Numbered from the stretch's first letter, positions 8,260 to 17,240 are shown. The stretch: DNA of 46,775 bases from Falseniella ignava CCUG 37419 (GCF_000301055.1 NZ_JH932300.1:616464-663238); one strand, 5' to 3'. The notes: generated from the sequence alone by a model not told the origin. A program made the numbers and translations.

Positions 8260-9420
8260 ATGGAGAATAATTTACGTAATCACAATTTGAAGAAAGAAAT
8301 TAGCATTGAACCTTTGATATTTTTAGTGCTATTCTTTTCATTATTTATTTATATGGGACGCATTATGGGTGGTACTAATATGTTTAAAACCATGATGTTA
8401 ACCGCCTATGATTTATTGATAAATGTTTGTTTATATTTAATGGCTGTAGCCGTTATTGCAGGAGGAATTTCAGCGATATTTTCTGAATTTGGTGTAATTG
8501 CTCTTGTAAATAAAGCTGTATCCTTCTTTATGAAGCCTATTTATGATTTGCCGGGAGCGAGTTCATTAGGGATGCTGAACTGTTTTATGTCTGATAATCC
8601 GGCAATTTTAACGTTAGCTTTCGACGATAATTTTAGAAAATACTTTAAAAAATATCAAATGCCCGCTTTGACGAACTTAGGAACATCATTTGGGATGGGA
8701 TTAATTACGGTTACTTCGATGATGGCATTGCCAATCGATGGAGCATTAAAAGGAGCGTTAGTAGGCTTTGTTGGCGCGATTATCGGATCTATTATTTCCG
8801 TTCGACTGATGATTATGCGAACGAAGGCCTATTATGGAACCACTGAAATGGTTGAGACCAAAAGAGCGGACGAGATTCCAATAGGCTATCGTAAAATTCG
8901 TGAAGGTTCTGCTGGAGCTCGCTTTATTACGGCCTTCCTAGATGGTGGTAAAGTGGGTGTTGATATGGGACTTGCGATTATTCCGGGAGTTTGTTTAATT
9001 TGTTCGATCGTTTTACTTCTTACGAATGGTCCCGGAGAAGGTGGTGTTTATACCGGAGCTGCGAATGAAGGGATTGCATTATTGCCACTTTTAGGTGAGA
9101 AAATTTCATTTATTATTAATCCATTATTCGGCTTTTCAAGTCCTGATGCGATTGCGGTGCCAATTACAGCATTAGGTTCTGCAGGGGCAGCGATTGGGAT
9201 GGTCACTGATATGGCTAATAAAGGAATTGTCAATGGAAATGATATCGCAGTCTTTACATCCATTTGTATGTGTTGGTCCGGTTATTTATCGACTCATATT
9301 GCGATGATGGATGCTTTAGATACGAAGGAAATGACTGGGAATGCGATCTTCTGTCATACTATTGGAGGGATTGGTGCTGGTGTCGCATCTCACTTAATTT
9401 GGCTACTTATAGGAGGATAG
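8260..9420 (+). CDS. Gate (nucleoside-recognition-like) domain membrane protein
   Basis: A 386-residue protein with about nine to ten hydrophobic segments, start supported by GGAGGAG. Pairs of glycine-rich membrane segments with conserved polar patches (GMLNCFMSDNPAI, LGTSFGMGLITVTSM, FGFSSPDAIAVPITALGSAG) are typical of the 'Gate' domain found in YjiH-like and nucleoside-recognition proteins. The family is thought to include transporters, but the substrate is usually unknown. It is first in an operon with a ClpB-like ATPase (2-bp gap), two LOR/SDH proteins and carbamate kinase. This context suggests transport of an amino acid or ureido compound such as citrulline, ornithine or a related product. 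The substrate is inference only. Confidence 0.75.
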   Translation: MENNLRNHNLKKEISIEPLIFLVLFFSLFIYMGRIMGGTNMFKTMMLTAYDLLINVCLYLMAVAVIAGGISAIFSEFGVIALVNKAVSFFMKPIYDLPGASSLGMLNCFMSDNPAILTLAFDDNFRKYFKKYQMPALTNLGTSFGMGLITVTSMMALPIDGALKGALVGFVGAIIGSIISVRLMIMRTKAYYGTTEMVETKRADEIPIGYRKIREGSAGARFITAFLDGGKVGVDMGLAIIPGVCLICSIVLLLTNGPGEGGVYTGAANEGIALLPLLGEKISFIINPLFGFSSPDAIAVPITALGSAGAAIGMVTDMANKGIVNGNDIAVFTSICMCWSGYLSTHIAMMDALDTKEMTGNAIFCHTIGGIGAGVASHLIWLLIGG

Positions 9421-9422
9421 AG

Positions 9423-11939
9423 ATGGATTTAGCAAAATATTCGCAAGCTGCGCTGAATGTCATTAAAACAGCCAATCAGTTGGCCATTAAATACAGTAAT
9501 GCTGAAGTGACAGATTTGCATTTATTTTGTGCACTTTTAAGACTTCCTGAGGGACTTATCCGTGATGACTTAAAAATATTAAAAATCGATGTTCAATCTC
9601 TTGAAGATGCGACGGATTTAGCGATTCAAAAATTAAGATCGGCGAAGGGATTGACTTCTCTATACACGTCAAGGTCATACCAACGTGCCTTATTAATCAG
9701 TGAAGAGGTTGCTAGAAATCAATATGAAGATCAAATTAAAGTTGAGCATCTATTATTAGCACTTCTACGTGAAGAGGATATGCCCACAGCAAAATTAGTT
9801 CAACAATACGGTCTTACTTATACAACGTATTATCAGTTGAAGGGTCAACAATTCAATGAGAATTTATTAAGTGGCTTAAACCAAGAAACCTTACAAACTT
9901 TGAAAAAATATGGGAGAGTTTTAACTCAAGAAGCGATGGAAGGGTTATTAGATCCAGTTATCGGACGAGAAGAAGAAACTCGAGATATGATTCGGATTCT
10001 ATCGAGACGTATTAAAAATAATCCGGTCTTAATCGGAGAAGCTGGAGTAGGGAAGACAGCCATTGTAGAAGGACTTGTTCAGCGTATTGCTAAAGGGGAT
10101 GTTCCCGATGCGTTAAAAGATAAAGTTGTCTTTTCGTTGGATATGACTGCACTCGTAGCAGGGGCAAAATACCGAGGGGATTTTGAAGAACGATTAAAAA
10201 AGATTTTGGAGTTAATTCGTGACTCAGAGGGTCAAATTATTCTATTTATTGATGAAATTCATAATATAATTGGCAGTGGTTCGAGTTCAGGAACCATGGA
10301 TACAGCCAATATGTTGAAACCAATGCTAGCTCGAGGCGAGATACTAACGATTGGCGCGACCACCATTGAAGAATATCGCCAGTTTATCGAGGTTGACCGG
10401 GCATTGGACCGACGTTTTCAAAAAATATTAGTTGAAGAACCGAGTTTAGAGACGACGATGGCAATTTTGCGAGGGATTAAGTTCAAATACGAGGCTTATC
10501 ATCAAGTTGAAATTTCGGATTTGGCGCTTACAGAAGCTGCTAGATTATCGCAACGCTTCTTATCGGAACGTAAATTGCCCGATGTGGCGATTGATGTGAT
10601 TGATGAAGCTTGCGCTATTGTAAAAATGGCACGCGATCAGCAACCCGAAGCCTTAGACCAACTTCATCGTTCGATTATTCAACTGGAAATGGAAAAAATT
10701 GCCTTAGCCTCAGAATCGGACCGCTTATCTCAACATCGACTGCAAGAAAAATCCGAACAAATTCTTTCATTAGAAAGTGAATGGTCAGAGCAAATAGAAC
10801 GTTATCAACGAGAAAAGGACCGCCAAGCGGAGGTTGTCCGTTATGAAAGTGAGCGGTTCGCTTTGATGATTGAAATTGAAGGGTTGCAAGAAGCGCATGC
10901 GTTTGAGGATTTGGCGAGGTTAATTCAACAAAAGGACCAACTTGAATTAAAGTTAAAAACATTAAAACAACAAGCTCCGTATTATCCACTAACGACAAAA
11001 GTGACGGAGAATGAAGTTAAAGACGTGATTTCGAAATTATCTGGCATGCCAAAATCTAAGCTAACAACGAATAAATTAGAGCAACTACAGGGAATTCGAT
11101 CTCTTCTTAAACAATCCTTTGTAGGTGGAGAAGATGTTATCGACCAAATTATGAATCAATATATTATTTCAGAAGGTGGGATATTATCTCGTTCTAAACC
11201 CGTTGGAAGCTTTCTGATTACGGGGCCAAGTGGATCTGGAAAATCGTATCTTGGAGAATTATTAGCGGATAGCCTATATGATGGTGCTAAATCATTAATT
11301 CGATTTGATCTAAGCGAATTTACCGATGCGTCTTCGATTACTAAGTTAATTGGAGCACCACCGGGCTATGTTGGTTATGAATTTGGGGGAGTTTTGACCG
11401 AGTCACTTCGGACGAAACCATATTCAGTGATTGTGTTTGATCATATCGATCGAGCACACAGACAAGTTCAAAACCTTATTTTACAAATGATTCAAAGTGG
11501 TATGATTACCGATAATAAAGGTCGAACGATTAGTATGAAACACGCTTTAATATTACTCACAGTGACCTCACATGAGGCCATAGAACATGGTATACTAGAA
11601 GTAGATTTCATTCGCCACGTAGACGGGTACTTCCATTTGCCACCGTTAAATGAGAATACGACTCGAAAATATATCAAGTTGTGCTTAGCAAAACTTGAAT
11701 CCGAACTTCAAGAACGTCAAATTGAGTTAAGTTATGATTCGAAGTTCTTGGATCAATTTATGCAAATGATACGGATGGAGCAACGAGAACCCACAGCCAT
11801 TCAGCGGATGATTGAGCAAGAAATCTATTTATTGATTTCTGAAATTAATTTCGTCCAAGAGATTCAAAGTTTTACAACATTATCGCTCTCTTTGGATGAA
11901 GCGAATCAATTCAATGTTACTTTACATCAAAATAAATGA
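9423..11939 (+). CDS. ClpB/ClpC-like AAA+ ATPase with degenerate second ATPase domain
   Basis: The start at 9423 follows GGAGGATAG; an earlier open-frame start overlapping the previous gene is not credible. Order in 838 residues: Clp N-domain with two repeats (1-150); first AAA module with Walker A GEAGVGKT (about 205-212), pore loop KYRGDF, Walker B FIDE (about 277) and RRF finger; coiled middle domain (about 405-540); second AAA module with GPSGSGKS (about 600), pore loop GYVGYE, but VFDHIDRAH (D673-H674) where Walker B glutamate should be. Sensor-1 asparagine is missing, and H732 stands at or next to the arginine-finger position. No ClpP-docking loop is obvious. Probably an operon-dedicated remodeller or chaperone with one active ring. 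A Clp gene inside an ornithine-type operon is unusual. Confidence 0.85.
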   Translation: MDLAKYSQAALNVIKTANQLAIKYSNAEVTDLHLFCALLRLPEGLIRDDLKILKIDVQSLEDATDLAIQKLRSAKGLTSLYTSRSYQRALLISEEVARNQYEDQIKVEHLLLALLREEDMPTAKLVQQYGLTYTTYYQLKGQQFNENLLSGLNQETLQTLKKYGRVLTQEAMEGLLDPVIGREEETRDMIRILSRRIKNNPVLIGEAGVGKTAIVEGLVQRIAKGDVPDALKDKVVFSLDMTALVAGAKYRGDFEERLKKILELIRDSEGQIILFIDEIHNIIGSGSSSGTMDTANMLKPMLARGEILTIGATTIEEYRQFIEVDRALDRRFQKILVEEPSLETTMAILRGIKFKYEAYHQVEISDLALTEAARLSQRFLSERKLPDVAIDVIDEACAIVKMARDQQPEALDQLHRSIIQLEMEKIALASESDRLSQHRLQEKSEQILSLESEWSEQIERYQREKDRQAEVVRYESERFALMIEIEGLQEAHAFEDLARLIQQKDQLELKLKTLKQQAPYYPLTTKVTENEVKDVISKLSGMPKSKLTTNKLEQLQGIRSLLKQSFVGGEDVIDQIMNQYIISEGGILSRSKPVGSFLITGPSGSGKSYLGELLADSLYDGAKSLIRFDLSEFTDASSITKLIGAPPGYVGYEFGGVLTESLRTKPYSVIVFDHIDRAHRQVQNLILQMIQSGMITDNKGRTISMKHALILLTVTSHEAIEHGILEVDFIRHVDGYFHLPPLNENTTRKYIKLCLAKLESELQERQIELSYDSKFLDQFMQMIRMEQREPTAIQRMIEQEIYLLISEINFVQEIQSFTTLSLSLDEANQFNVTLHQNK

Positions 11940-11952
11940 TTGGAGGAATAAT

Positions 11953-13128
11953 ATGGGATACCAAGTACCGGAATTTGTTTATCCAGATTTTACACAAACC
12001 AAATTTAAAGAGGCATCAAATGTTCAACTGGCAGAAGTAGAAATAGAAGGGGTCGCTCCAGATAATTTTTATTTAACATCACATATGCCTACATTTTATA
12101 AACTGAATGAAGAATGGGTGATTCCTGAACATAACTCACTCAATTGTGTGGCCGTTGTTAAAGACCAACAAGTAACTATAACTGAAATTCGCGATTTAAA
12201 AGTAGGGGATCAAGTTGTATTGAGTAAAGAAGGGCGCGTAGAGGATGGAATATTAGTCTATCGAGATGGCTTCCCTGAATCGATCTTTTCAACTCCAGGT
12301 AAAGCGGTTGAAACATCTTTTTCAAAAGATTATGATTTACTCTTTGAATTGATGCAGCATGAACGAGATTCGGAAGATGGCTATATTGTTTGGGTTTTAG
12401 GACCTTCCGTAGTATTCGACTATGATACCCGTAAATCACTTAATCGACTTGCTGAAAATGGCTATATTGATTGTTTAATGGGTGGGAATGCGATGTGTAC
12501 CCATGACCTAGAAGGGGGCTTCCTGCAGACGGCTTTAGGTCAAAATATATATACGCAAGAGAACGTACCGATGGGGCACTATAATCATTTAGACTTACTC
12601 AATGAAGTAAGAACTGCAGGTTCCATTAAAGAATTTATTGCTTCTGGTAATGTTAAAGATGGCATTATTAAGACGTTGTCCGATATGGATGTACCGTTTG
12701 TCTTGTCAGGTTCTATCCGAGATGACGGGCCACTACCTGAAGTCATTGCTGAAACAGACCTTGCGCTCTCAGAAACGAAGAAAGAGCTTGATAAAGCAAC
12801 ATTAGTTATTTGTATTGCGACAATGCTCCATAGTTTATCGGTTGCGAATATGGCCTCAAGTTATCGTATCCGTAAGGATGGTAAGATTACGCCAGTTTAT
12901 ATGTACTCGGTTGACGTAACTGAGAACGTCGTTAATAAAGTCGGGGCTGCAAGAGAACAAATGGCCTTTATTCCAATGGTAACGAATGTTCAAGACTTTG
13001 TTGTTAACTGTGAAAAAGCATTAATAACGCCAGCAAATCCAACGTTATTTGAAGAAATGGCGATTCCTGAAATGGAGCACGTTGAAGTGGAACAACAAAG
13101 CCATGTTCAGAAAGGAGCGAATCAATAA
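11953..13128 (+). CDS. LOR/SDH-family protein, ornithine cyclodeaminase-like (subunit 1)
   Basis: A 391-residue protein with the layout of the LOR/SDH (TIGR00300) family: archaeal ornithine cyclodeaminases and the C-terminal half of cyanobacterial ArgZ/AgrE. I recognise the N-terminal FYLTSHMPTF followed by EEWV, the RDLKVGDQVVL segment, GPSVVFD, GGNAMCTHDLE, and the near-diagnostic SGSIRDDGPLPEVI and MVTNVQDF blocks. The family uses NAD(H) to deaminate and cyclise ornithine to proline; some members are uncharacterised. This copy keeps RDDGPLP, which the next gene lacks, so it may be the catalytic partner. Start set by TTGGAGGAATAAT. It overlaps the next gene by one base. The residues usually reading GNMLPS are altered (ANMASS), so the reaction is uncertain. 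Confidence 0.78.
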   Translation: MGYQVPEFVYPDFTQTKFKEASNVQLAEVEIEGVAPDNFYLTSHMPTFYKLNEEWVIPEHNSLNCVAVVKDQQVTITEIRDLKVGDQVVLSKEGRVEDGILVYRDGFPESIFSTPGKAVETSFSKDYDLLFELMQHERDSEDGYIVWVLGPSVVFDYDTRKSLNRLAENGYIDCLMGGNAMCTHDLEGGFLQTALGQNIYTQENVPMGHYNHLDLLNEVRTAGSIKEFIASGNVKDGIIKTLSDMDVPFVLSGSIRDDGPLPEVIAETDLALSETKKELDKATLVICIATMLHSLSVANMASSYRIRKDGKITPVYMYSVDVTENVVNKVGAAREQMAFIPMVTNVQDFVVNCEKALITPANPTLFEEMAIPEMEHVEVEQQSHVQKGANQ

Positions 13129-14222
13129 TGCACTTTGAAATGCCAAAATATCATCATCCTGATTTTGAGCAAGAATTCCTTAAAAATGCACCCAATGTCA
13201 CTGTCGAAGAGGTGACCCATGATGGATTGAGTCCAAGGAATTATCATGCACTTTCGGTTTACCCAGAATACTTTAAAATTAATGGAAAATGGGTATTAGC
13301 TAATGAATCTCGTATGGATACAGTTTGTGTAGTGAATGACACACCTGGTGAAGAAAGTGTGAATATTGTCGAATTCCGTAATTTGAAAAAAGGTGACAAA
13401 GTCGTTATTGGCCGAACGGAAGATGCTTCTGAAGGTATTTATGTTTGGACACAAGGCTTTTTAGCCGAAGAAGAAAATACGGATACTTTTGCTTTCCGAT
13501 CTGGACGCTCGCGTGAGACCGCATTCTCCATTGACTATGATACTTTGTATGAAGTACTCAAACATGAGAAAGCGAACAACGGTTATGTGACACTCATTGT
13601 TGGGGCCGCCCTTGCGCTAGACCGTGATTCACGTCTAGCATTGGAGCGACTTGTGCGAAACGGTTATGTTCAAGCAATCTTCTGTGGAACGGAGACAGCT
13701 GCATTTGACTTAGAGAAAGGGATATTTAATACGTCTTGGGGTCAAGAGCACTTTGAAAAAGAACAAAATACGACGCGAAATTTATTTGAAACCATCAACC
13801 TAGCTAGAAAATACGGTTCAACAAAAGCGTTAGTTGAATCTGGCTTAGTTAAAGATGGGTTTATCAAAGCATGCGTAGAAATGGACGTGCCGGTGGTCAT
13901 TGCAGGAACAATCCGTGACCGTTTAGGCTTACCTGAGACGATTAACGATGTCTATGAAGCGCAAAATATTATGCGTATGCATGCTCGTAAAACATCTACG
14001 ATTATTATGATGTCTGCGATTTTATTTACGATAGCAACAGGAAATATGACACCATCCTATAATGTGTTTGATGGAATGGTGCGTCCAGTCTATATGTATA
14101 CGATTGATATTCAAGAATTTGCAGTCAATAAACTTTCAGACCGTGGGACTGTAACAGCCGTATCGATGGTTACAAACGTTCAAGACTTTATTCGAAATGT
14201 GGATCGTGCGTTGAATAATTAA
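13128..14222 (+). CDS. LOR/SDH-family protein, divergent paralogue (subunit 2)
   Basis: A 364-residue paralogue of the preceding gene, beginning on its stop codon (TAATG). It shares the N-terminal EMPKYHHPDF/PEFVYPDF-like start, FRNLKKGDKVVIG, VGAALALDRDSR, IAGTIRDRLGLPE, GNMTPSYN, YMYTIDI and MVTNVQDFIRNV, all at positions equivalent to LOR/SDH proteins. It lacks the RDDGPLP motif (RDRLGLP instead) and the GHYNHL-type segment before AGSI. GNMTPS is closer to the family's GNMLPS than subunit 1. Complementary losses in two adjacent, overlapping paralogues suggest a heteromeric enzyme in which each subunit supplies part of the active site, or one catalytic and one regulatory subunit. This is inference. 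Confidence 0.75.
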   Translation: MHFEMPKYHHPDFEQEFLKNAPNVTVEEVTHDGLSPRNYHALSVYPEYFKINGKWVLANESRMDTVCVVNDTPGEESVNIVEFRNLKKGDKVVIGRTEDASEGIYVWTQGFLAEEENTDTFAFRSGRSRETAFSIDYDTLYEVLKHEKANNGYVTLIVGAALALDRDSRLALERLVRNGYVQAIFCGTETAAFDLEKGIFNTSWGQEHFEKEQNTTRNLFETINLARKYGSTKALVESGLVKDGFIKACVEMDVPVVIAGTIRDRLGLPETINDVYEAQNIMRMHARKTSTIIMMSAILFTIATGNMTPSYNVFDGMVRPVYMYTIDIQEFAVNKLSDRGTVTAVSMVTNVQDFIRNVDRALNN

Positions 14223-14243
14223 TTCATAAATAGGGGGACAAAC

Positions 14244-15170
14244 TTGAAAAAAATTGTATTAGCTTTAGGTGGAAATGCATTAGGGAATACACCAGAGGAG
14301 CAAAAAGAAGCAGTAAAAATTACCGCGAAATCGATTGTAGACTTAGTTGAGCAAGGTAACAAAGTTATTGTTTCACACGGTAACGGTCCGCAAGTTGGAA
14401 TGATTAACCTAGCCATGGATATTGCTTCAAAATCAGAAGCACAAACAGCAGAAATGCCATTCCCAGAATGTGGGGCGATGAGTCAAGGTTATATTGGATA
14501 TCACTTACAAAATGCGATTCAAAATGAGTTATTAGCCCGTAAAATGGACCAAACCGTCGCATCGGTTGTGACTCAAGTTTTAGTTAATAAAGATGACCCT
14601 GCCTTTGAAAATCCTACAAAACCAATTGGTTCATTCTATAGTAAAGAAGTTGCCGATGAAATGATTGAAAAAGGCTTCTTTTTCAAAGAAGATGCAGGAA
14701 GAGGCTATCGTCGCGTTGTTCCATCACCAAAACCAGTAGATATTATTGAAAAAGAAGCCGTGGAACTGCTTTATAACAATGGTATGATCGTGATTGCTGC
14801 TGGTGGTGGCGGTGTTCCAGTCATTAGTGAAAATGGGGCATTAGAAGGGGTTGCCGCAGTAATTGATAAAGACTTTACATCCGCTAAATTAGCTGAATTA
14901 GTGGATGCTGATACCTTAATTATTTTAACTGCTGTTGAGAAAGTAGCGATTAAATTTGGGCAACCGGATCAAGAATGGTTATCTGAACTCTCAATTGAGC
15001 AAGTAGAACAATATTTAGCGGATAAAGAATTCGCTGAAGGCTCAATGAAACCAAAGATTGAAGCTGCTTTAGGCTTTGTGAAAGCAAAAGAGGGTGGATC
15101 TGCCTTAATTACTTCTCTTGAACAAGCTTTTGACGCATTAGCAGGTAAAACAGGGACTTGGATCAAATAA
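14244..15170 (+). CDS. arcC: Carbamate kinase
   Basis: An amino-acid-kinase-fold enzyme making ATP from carbamoyl phosphate and ADP. The N-terminal LALGGNALG, SHGNGPQVG near residue 45, GYRRVVPSPKP near 157, IAAGGGGVPV near 190 and VIDKDF near 211 are all classic carbamate kinase motifs; 308 residues is standard. The start is TTG at 14244, preceded by AGGGGG. It is last in the five-gene operon, 21 bp after the second LOR/SDH gene. Together with arcB upstream it can convert citrulline to ornithine with ATP gain, linking the LOR/SDH proteins to ornithine disposal. Confidence 0.95.
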   Translation: MKKIVLALGGNALGNTPEEQKEAVKITAKSIVDLVEQGNKVIVSHGNGPQVGMINLAMDIASKSEAQTAEMPFPECGAMSQGYIGYHLQNAIQNELLARKMDQTVASVVTQVLVNKDDPAFENPTKPIGSFYSKEVADEMIEKGFFFKEDAGRGYRRVVPSPKPVDIIEKEAVELLYNNGMIVIAAGGGGVPVISENGALEGVAAVIDKDFTSAKLAELVDADTLIILTAVEKVAIKFGQPDQEWLSELSIEQVEQYLADKEFAEGSMKPKIEAALGFVKAKEGGSALITSLEQAFDALAGKTGTWIK

Positions 15171-15183
15171 TTTATGAAATAAT

Positions 15184-15212
15184 AAGGTCAACTCTTTATT
15201 CGAGTTGACCTT
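15184..15212. terminator. Bidirectional terminator between arcC and PPOX-like gene
   Basis: A perfect 11-bp stem, AAGGTCAACTC / GAGTTGACCTT, lies between two convergent genes; it has a T-rich side to the right and an A-rich side to the left. Confidence 0.85.
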
Positions 15213-15216
15213 CTTT

Positions 15217-15648
15217 TCAATGATTAGACTTGAAATCAAAGGTATATCGATGTCCCTGTGTTAAACTATGGTAAAAACCAACACCTTGGTAACATTGAAA
15301 GACTTGCATTGATGAATGATCAGTGTGATTAGGATAAACTTGATCAATATAAGGATGATTTGGTAGCAAAACATCTAGCATTGCACGATCAACTGGTCGC
15401 ACATCACCTTCAATTCGGATCACTTCAATAAAATAATCTTCTTCACGATAACTTGTAATAGCAACTTTTGGGATTGTCATCAGTTGTTGGTAAAAATGAG
15501 TATCCGGACTTGTCATAAAGTAAATACCATCTTCATTCGCTAAACCAATATGAATGGGTCTTGCATGTGGATTACCATCTTGATCAGCCGTTGAAAAGAT
15601 AGCAAGACCATTTTTGGCTAATTGTTGCATAATATCATCTAATAACAT
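15217..15648 (-). CDS. Pyridoxamine 5'-phosphate oxidase-family (FMN split-barrel) protein
   Basis: A 143-residue protein with the PPOX-class split-barrel signature: AIFSTADQDGNPHARPIHIG near the N-terminus, IYFMTSPDTHFYQQL, and KVAITSYRE. Members bind FMN or F420/heme-like cofactors and reduce or bind small molecules; many are uncharacterised general-stress-type proteins. AAAAGGAG lies 8 bp before the ATG. It is monocistronic and converges on arcC, sharing its terminator. True PNPOx activity is unlikely at this short length. Confidence 0.85.
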   Translation of the reverse strand: MLLDDIMQQLAKNGLAIFSTADQDGNPHARPIHIGLANEDGIYFMTSPDTHFYQQLMTIPKVAITSYREEDYFIEVIRIEGDVRPVDRAMLDVLLPNHPYIDQVYPNHTDHSSMQVFQCYQGVGFYHSLTQGHRYTFDFKSNH

Positions 15649-15850
15649 AGAAAGACTCCTTTTAAAATAATTGTTCGATAATATATATTATGTAAACTAA
15701 TTAATATGAAAGATAAAAGTTTGACTAACACCCTATGACACTTTATCATTCGCATTCTTGAGAATCCACTTGTGAACTTATTTTCAAGTAGCTTACCACA
15801 AAGCTACCATACGTTATATCCCCAGTCAATGATTAAATTACATTAAAAAT

Positions 15851-15891
15851 AAAAGCAAGCCAACCCTATCAAAATAGGTTGGCTTGCTTTT
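15851..15891 (-). terminator. Terminator of the left secreted-protein operon
   Basis: A long stem, AAAAGCAAGCCAACCCTAT (15851-15869) with its complement at 15874-15891, lies just after the stop codon of the 15,904-16,446 gene. A diverged copy follows the duplicate gene at 23,827. Confidence 0.88.
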
Positions 15892-15903
15892 ATTTAAAAG
15901 GGT

Positions 15904-16446
15904 TTACTCAGATTCAGATTTAAGTGTGTATTCTATATTATCTAAGATTAACTTATCATCTTCAATTTGTGCGTCAATGACAACAACTTTGTTATATCTA
16001 ACTCTTAGAACGTTATCTTTATTATAGATATCAATTCCATTAAATTCTATAATAAACGATCCATTTATTTTAACGACATATTGAACTTGGTCATAAATTT
16101 TAGACAATTCTCCATAAATTACTCTATCAGCAAGACCTTGTTCTTCGAGTTCCTTAGCTTTTGAAACTAAAGACTCATTCGGTTGATTTTGACTTGGCAT
16201 AGTTGGATTTGCATTTTTAATTGCCGCTTCGTCTTCTATTTGTAAGTATGGTATGATTTCAATAAATTTTTCGTATATAGCACCTCCAGCAAAAGATAGG
16301 ATTAATGAATCTTCCGAAATTAAAATTTGTTCAATAACCGCATTTTCGTCTGAAGTTGTATATACTTTGTAATTTTCTTCAGCAAATATATTATGTGAAG
16401 GTAACAGCAACACGATAGAAACGATGGTTAAAAATAATTTTTTCAT
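15904..16446 (-). CDS. Exported 180-residue protein, third gene of left module
   Basis: The signal peptide (KKLFLTIVSIVLLL, cleavage near IFA/EE) is followed by a roughly 160-residue mature domain of mixed beta/helix character with no cysteine. It contains an Asn/Gln/Pro linker (NPTMPSQNQPNESL), a charged helix (KAKELEEQGLADR) and a beta-rich end. I do not recognise the family. A nearly identical copy lies at 23,827-24,363. It overlaps the upstream gene by one base (TAATG), so the three genes are translationally linked. The plus-strand module ends with a similarly sized exported protein (18,432-19,004) that is not obviously homologous. Role unknown; co-export with the two small proteins is the only strong clue. 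Confidence 0.78.
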   Translation of the reverse strand: MKKLFLTIVSIVLLLPSHNIFAEENYKVYTTSDENAVIEQILISEDSLILSFAGGAIYEKFIEIIPYLQIEDEAAIKNANPTMPSQNQPNESLVSKAKELEEQGLADRVIYGELSKIYDQVQYVVKINGSFIIEFNGIDIYNKDNVLRVRYNKVVVIDAQIEDDKLILDNIEYTLKSESE

Positions 16447-16796
16447 TAATCTACCTCCACTAAAATTTCTCTGCTCTGAATAGGTGCAATATTACCAGTT
16501 ACTGTACCGGAATACAGTGCATACCACAAATATCTTTTTCTAGCACTAGGACCGAGCCTTCTCTCCATATAGGAAAACGAAAGAGTTCCGGAGTATACAC
16601 CATCATTGTAATAAAATGTCTTGGAAAACAATGGTGGATATTCACCATCGCCTATAAGTACCCATTGACTAACCCTTTTGGTATAGTAACCCATTAATTC
16701 ATTCTCATTATCTAACTGGCTGGAGGCTGAAGTTGTAGTTGGTTTAGTAAAATTAAAAACTAAAAGAAAGCTTAAAACAAGAAAGATTTTTTTCAT
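16446..16796 (-). CDS. Small exported YSG-motif protein, second gene of left module
   Basis: A 116-residue precursor with a signal peptide (KKIFLVLSFLLVFNF, cleavage near TSA). The mature part carries TFYYNDGVYSGTLSF, then GPSARKRY, YALYSGTV and APIQSREI. The pattern Y-Y-x-[DN]-G-x-x-x-G-x-L followed about 25 residues later by [AY]-x-Y-[SK]-G-x-V recurs in all four small proteins of this locus, suggesting a common small beta-fold. Its closest relative in the window is 17,703-18,077, which shares GPxAxK and PI..R..EI. It lies 2 bp after the first gene and overlaps the third by one base. Function unknown. Confidence 0.75.
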   Translation of the reverse strand: MKKIFLVLSFLLVFNFTKPTTTSASSQLDNENELMGYYTKRVSQWVLIGDGEYPPLFSKTFYYNDGVYSGTLSFSYMERRLGPSARKRYLWYALYSGTVTGNIAPIQSREILVEVD

Positions 16797-16798
16797 TT

Positions 16799-17146
16799 TT
16801 ATTCAGCCTCCGTTTTTATTATAACTTTTTGCATTGGGATAGGTCCATCAACTGGATACACATAACCACTATAAACAGCAAGAGGTACACCTGCCATATT
16901 TTTATAATCAATCAGCTGTAAATATCCATGCCAGGGTCCATCTCTATAATAAAATTTGTATGGTGGTTTAATAGTATCAGGTGACAATAGTACCTTATGT
17001 TGGTCTATCCACATTCTTCTAATAGTACTTAAACTTTCAGTAACAGGATTATTAGTAAACTCTTGTGCGGAAACATTCGACATGAAAATTGTTTCTTGTA
17101 ATATAAAAATACTAAGAACAATAAAAGCTTTTTTTATCATTTTCAT
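16799..17146 (-). CDS. Small exported YSG-motif protein, first gene of left module
   Basis: A 115-residue precursor; signal peptide IKKAFIVLSIFIL... with cleavage near VSA/QE. The mature region has KFYYRDGPWHGYLQL and AVYSGYVYPVDGPIP, the shared motif of this locus. It matches 18,080-18,439 best (YSGYLYPINGPRP). GGGGGG upstream provides the ribosome site. It is transcribed from a strong divergent promoter at 17,212-17,240. No cysteines and no double-glycine leader, so it is not a typical bacteriocin; it is exported by the general Sec route. Function unknown. Confidence 0.75.
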   Translation of the reverse strand: MKMIKKAFIVLSIFILQETIFMSNVSAQEFTNNPVTESLSTIRRMWIDQHKVLLSPDTIKPPYKFYYRDGPWHGYLQLIDYKNMAGVPLAVYSGYVYPVDGPIPMQKVIIKTEAE

Positions 17147-17180
17147 TCATTTCCCCCCTATTATTAAAAAATCTTAAGTG

Positions 17181-17194
17181 ATACAGATATGTAT
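17181..17194. promoter_or_regulatory. Near-palindromic operator-like site in left-module leader
   Basis: ATACAGATATGTAT is one base from a perfect palindrome and lies about 10 bases into the transcript. The orphan duplicate has the perfect form ATACATATATGTAT at 24,397. A related ATATCTGTA occurs in the right-module leader (17,664-17,672). Confidence 0.4.
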
Positions 17195-17211
17195 AGCGCC
17201 ATACTAACCGT

Positions 17212-17240
17212 AATATATCAAAAGAAATTAATTTAGTCAA
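17212..17240 (-). promoter_or_regulatory. Promoter of left secreted-protein operon
   Basis: On the minus strand TTGACT (17,235-17,240) and TATATT (17,212-17,217) are exactly 17 bp apart, an excellent sigma-A match 66 bp before the first gene. Confidence 0.75.

Noticed and set aside
9264-9422. Earlier in-frame start for the Clp-like ATPase inside the gate-protein gene
   Set aside because: No ribosome site there and the extra residues are cysteine/tryptophan-rich and unlike any Clp N-terminus; GGAGGATAG before 9,423 fits.
10675-10998. Minus-strand frame within the Clp middle domain
   Set aside because: Antisense to a well supported coiled-coil coding region with no start signals.
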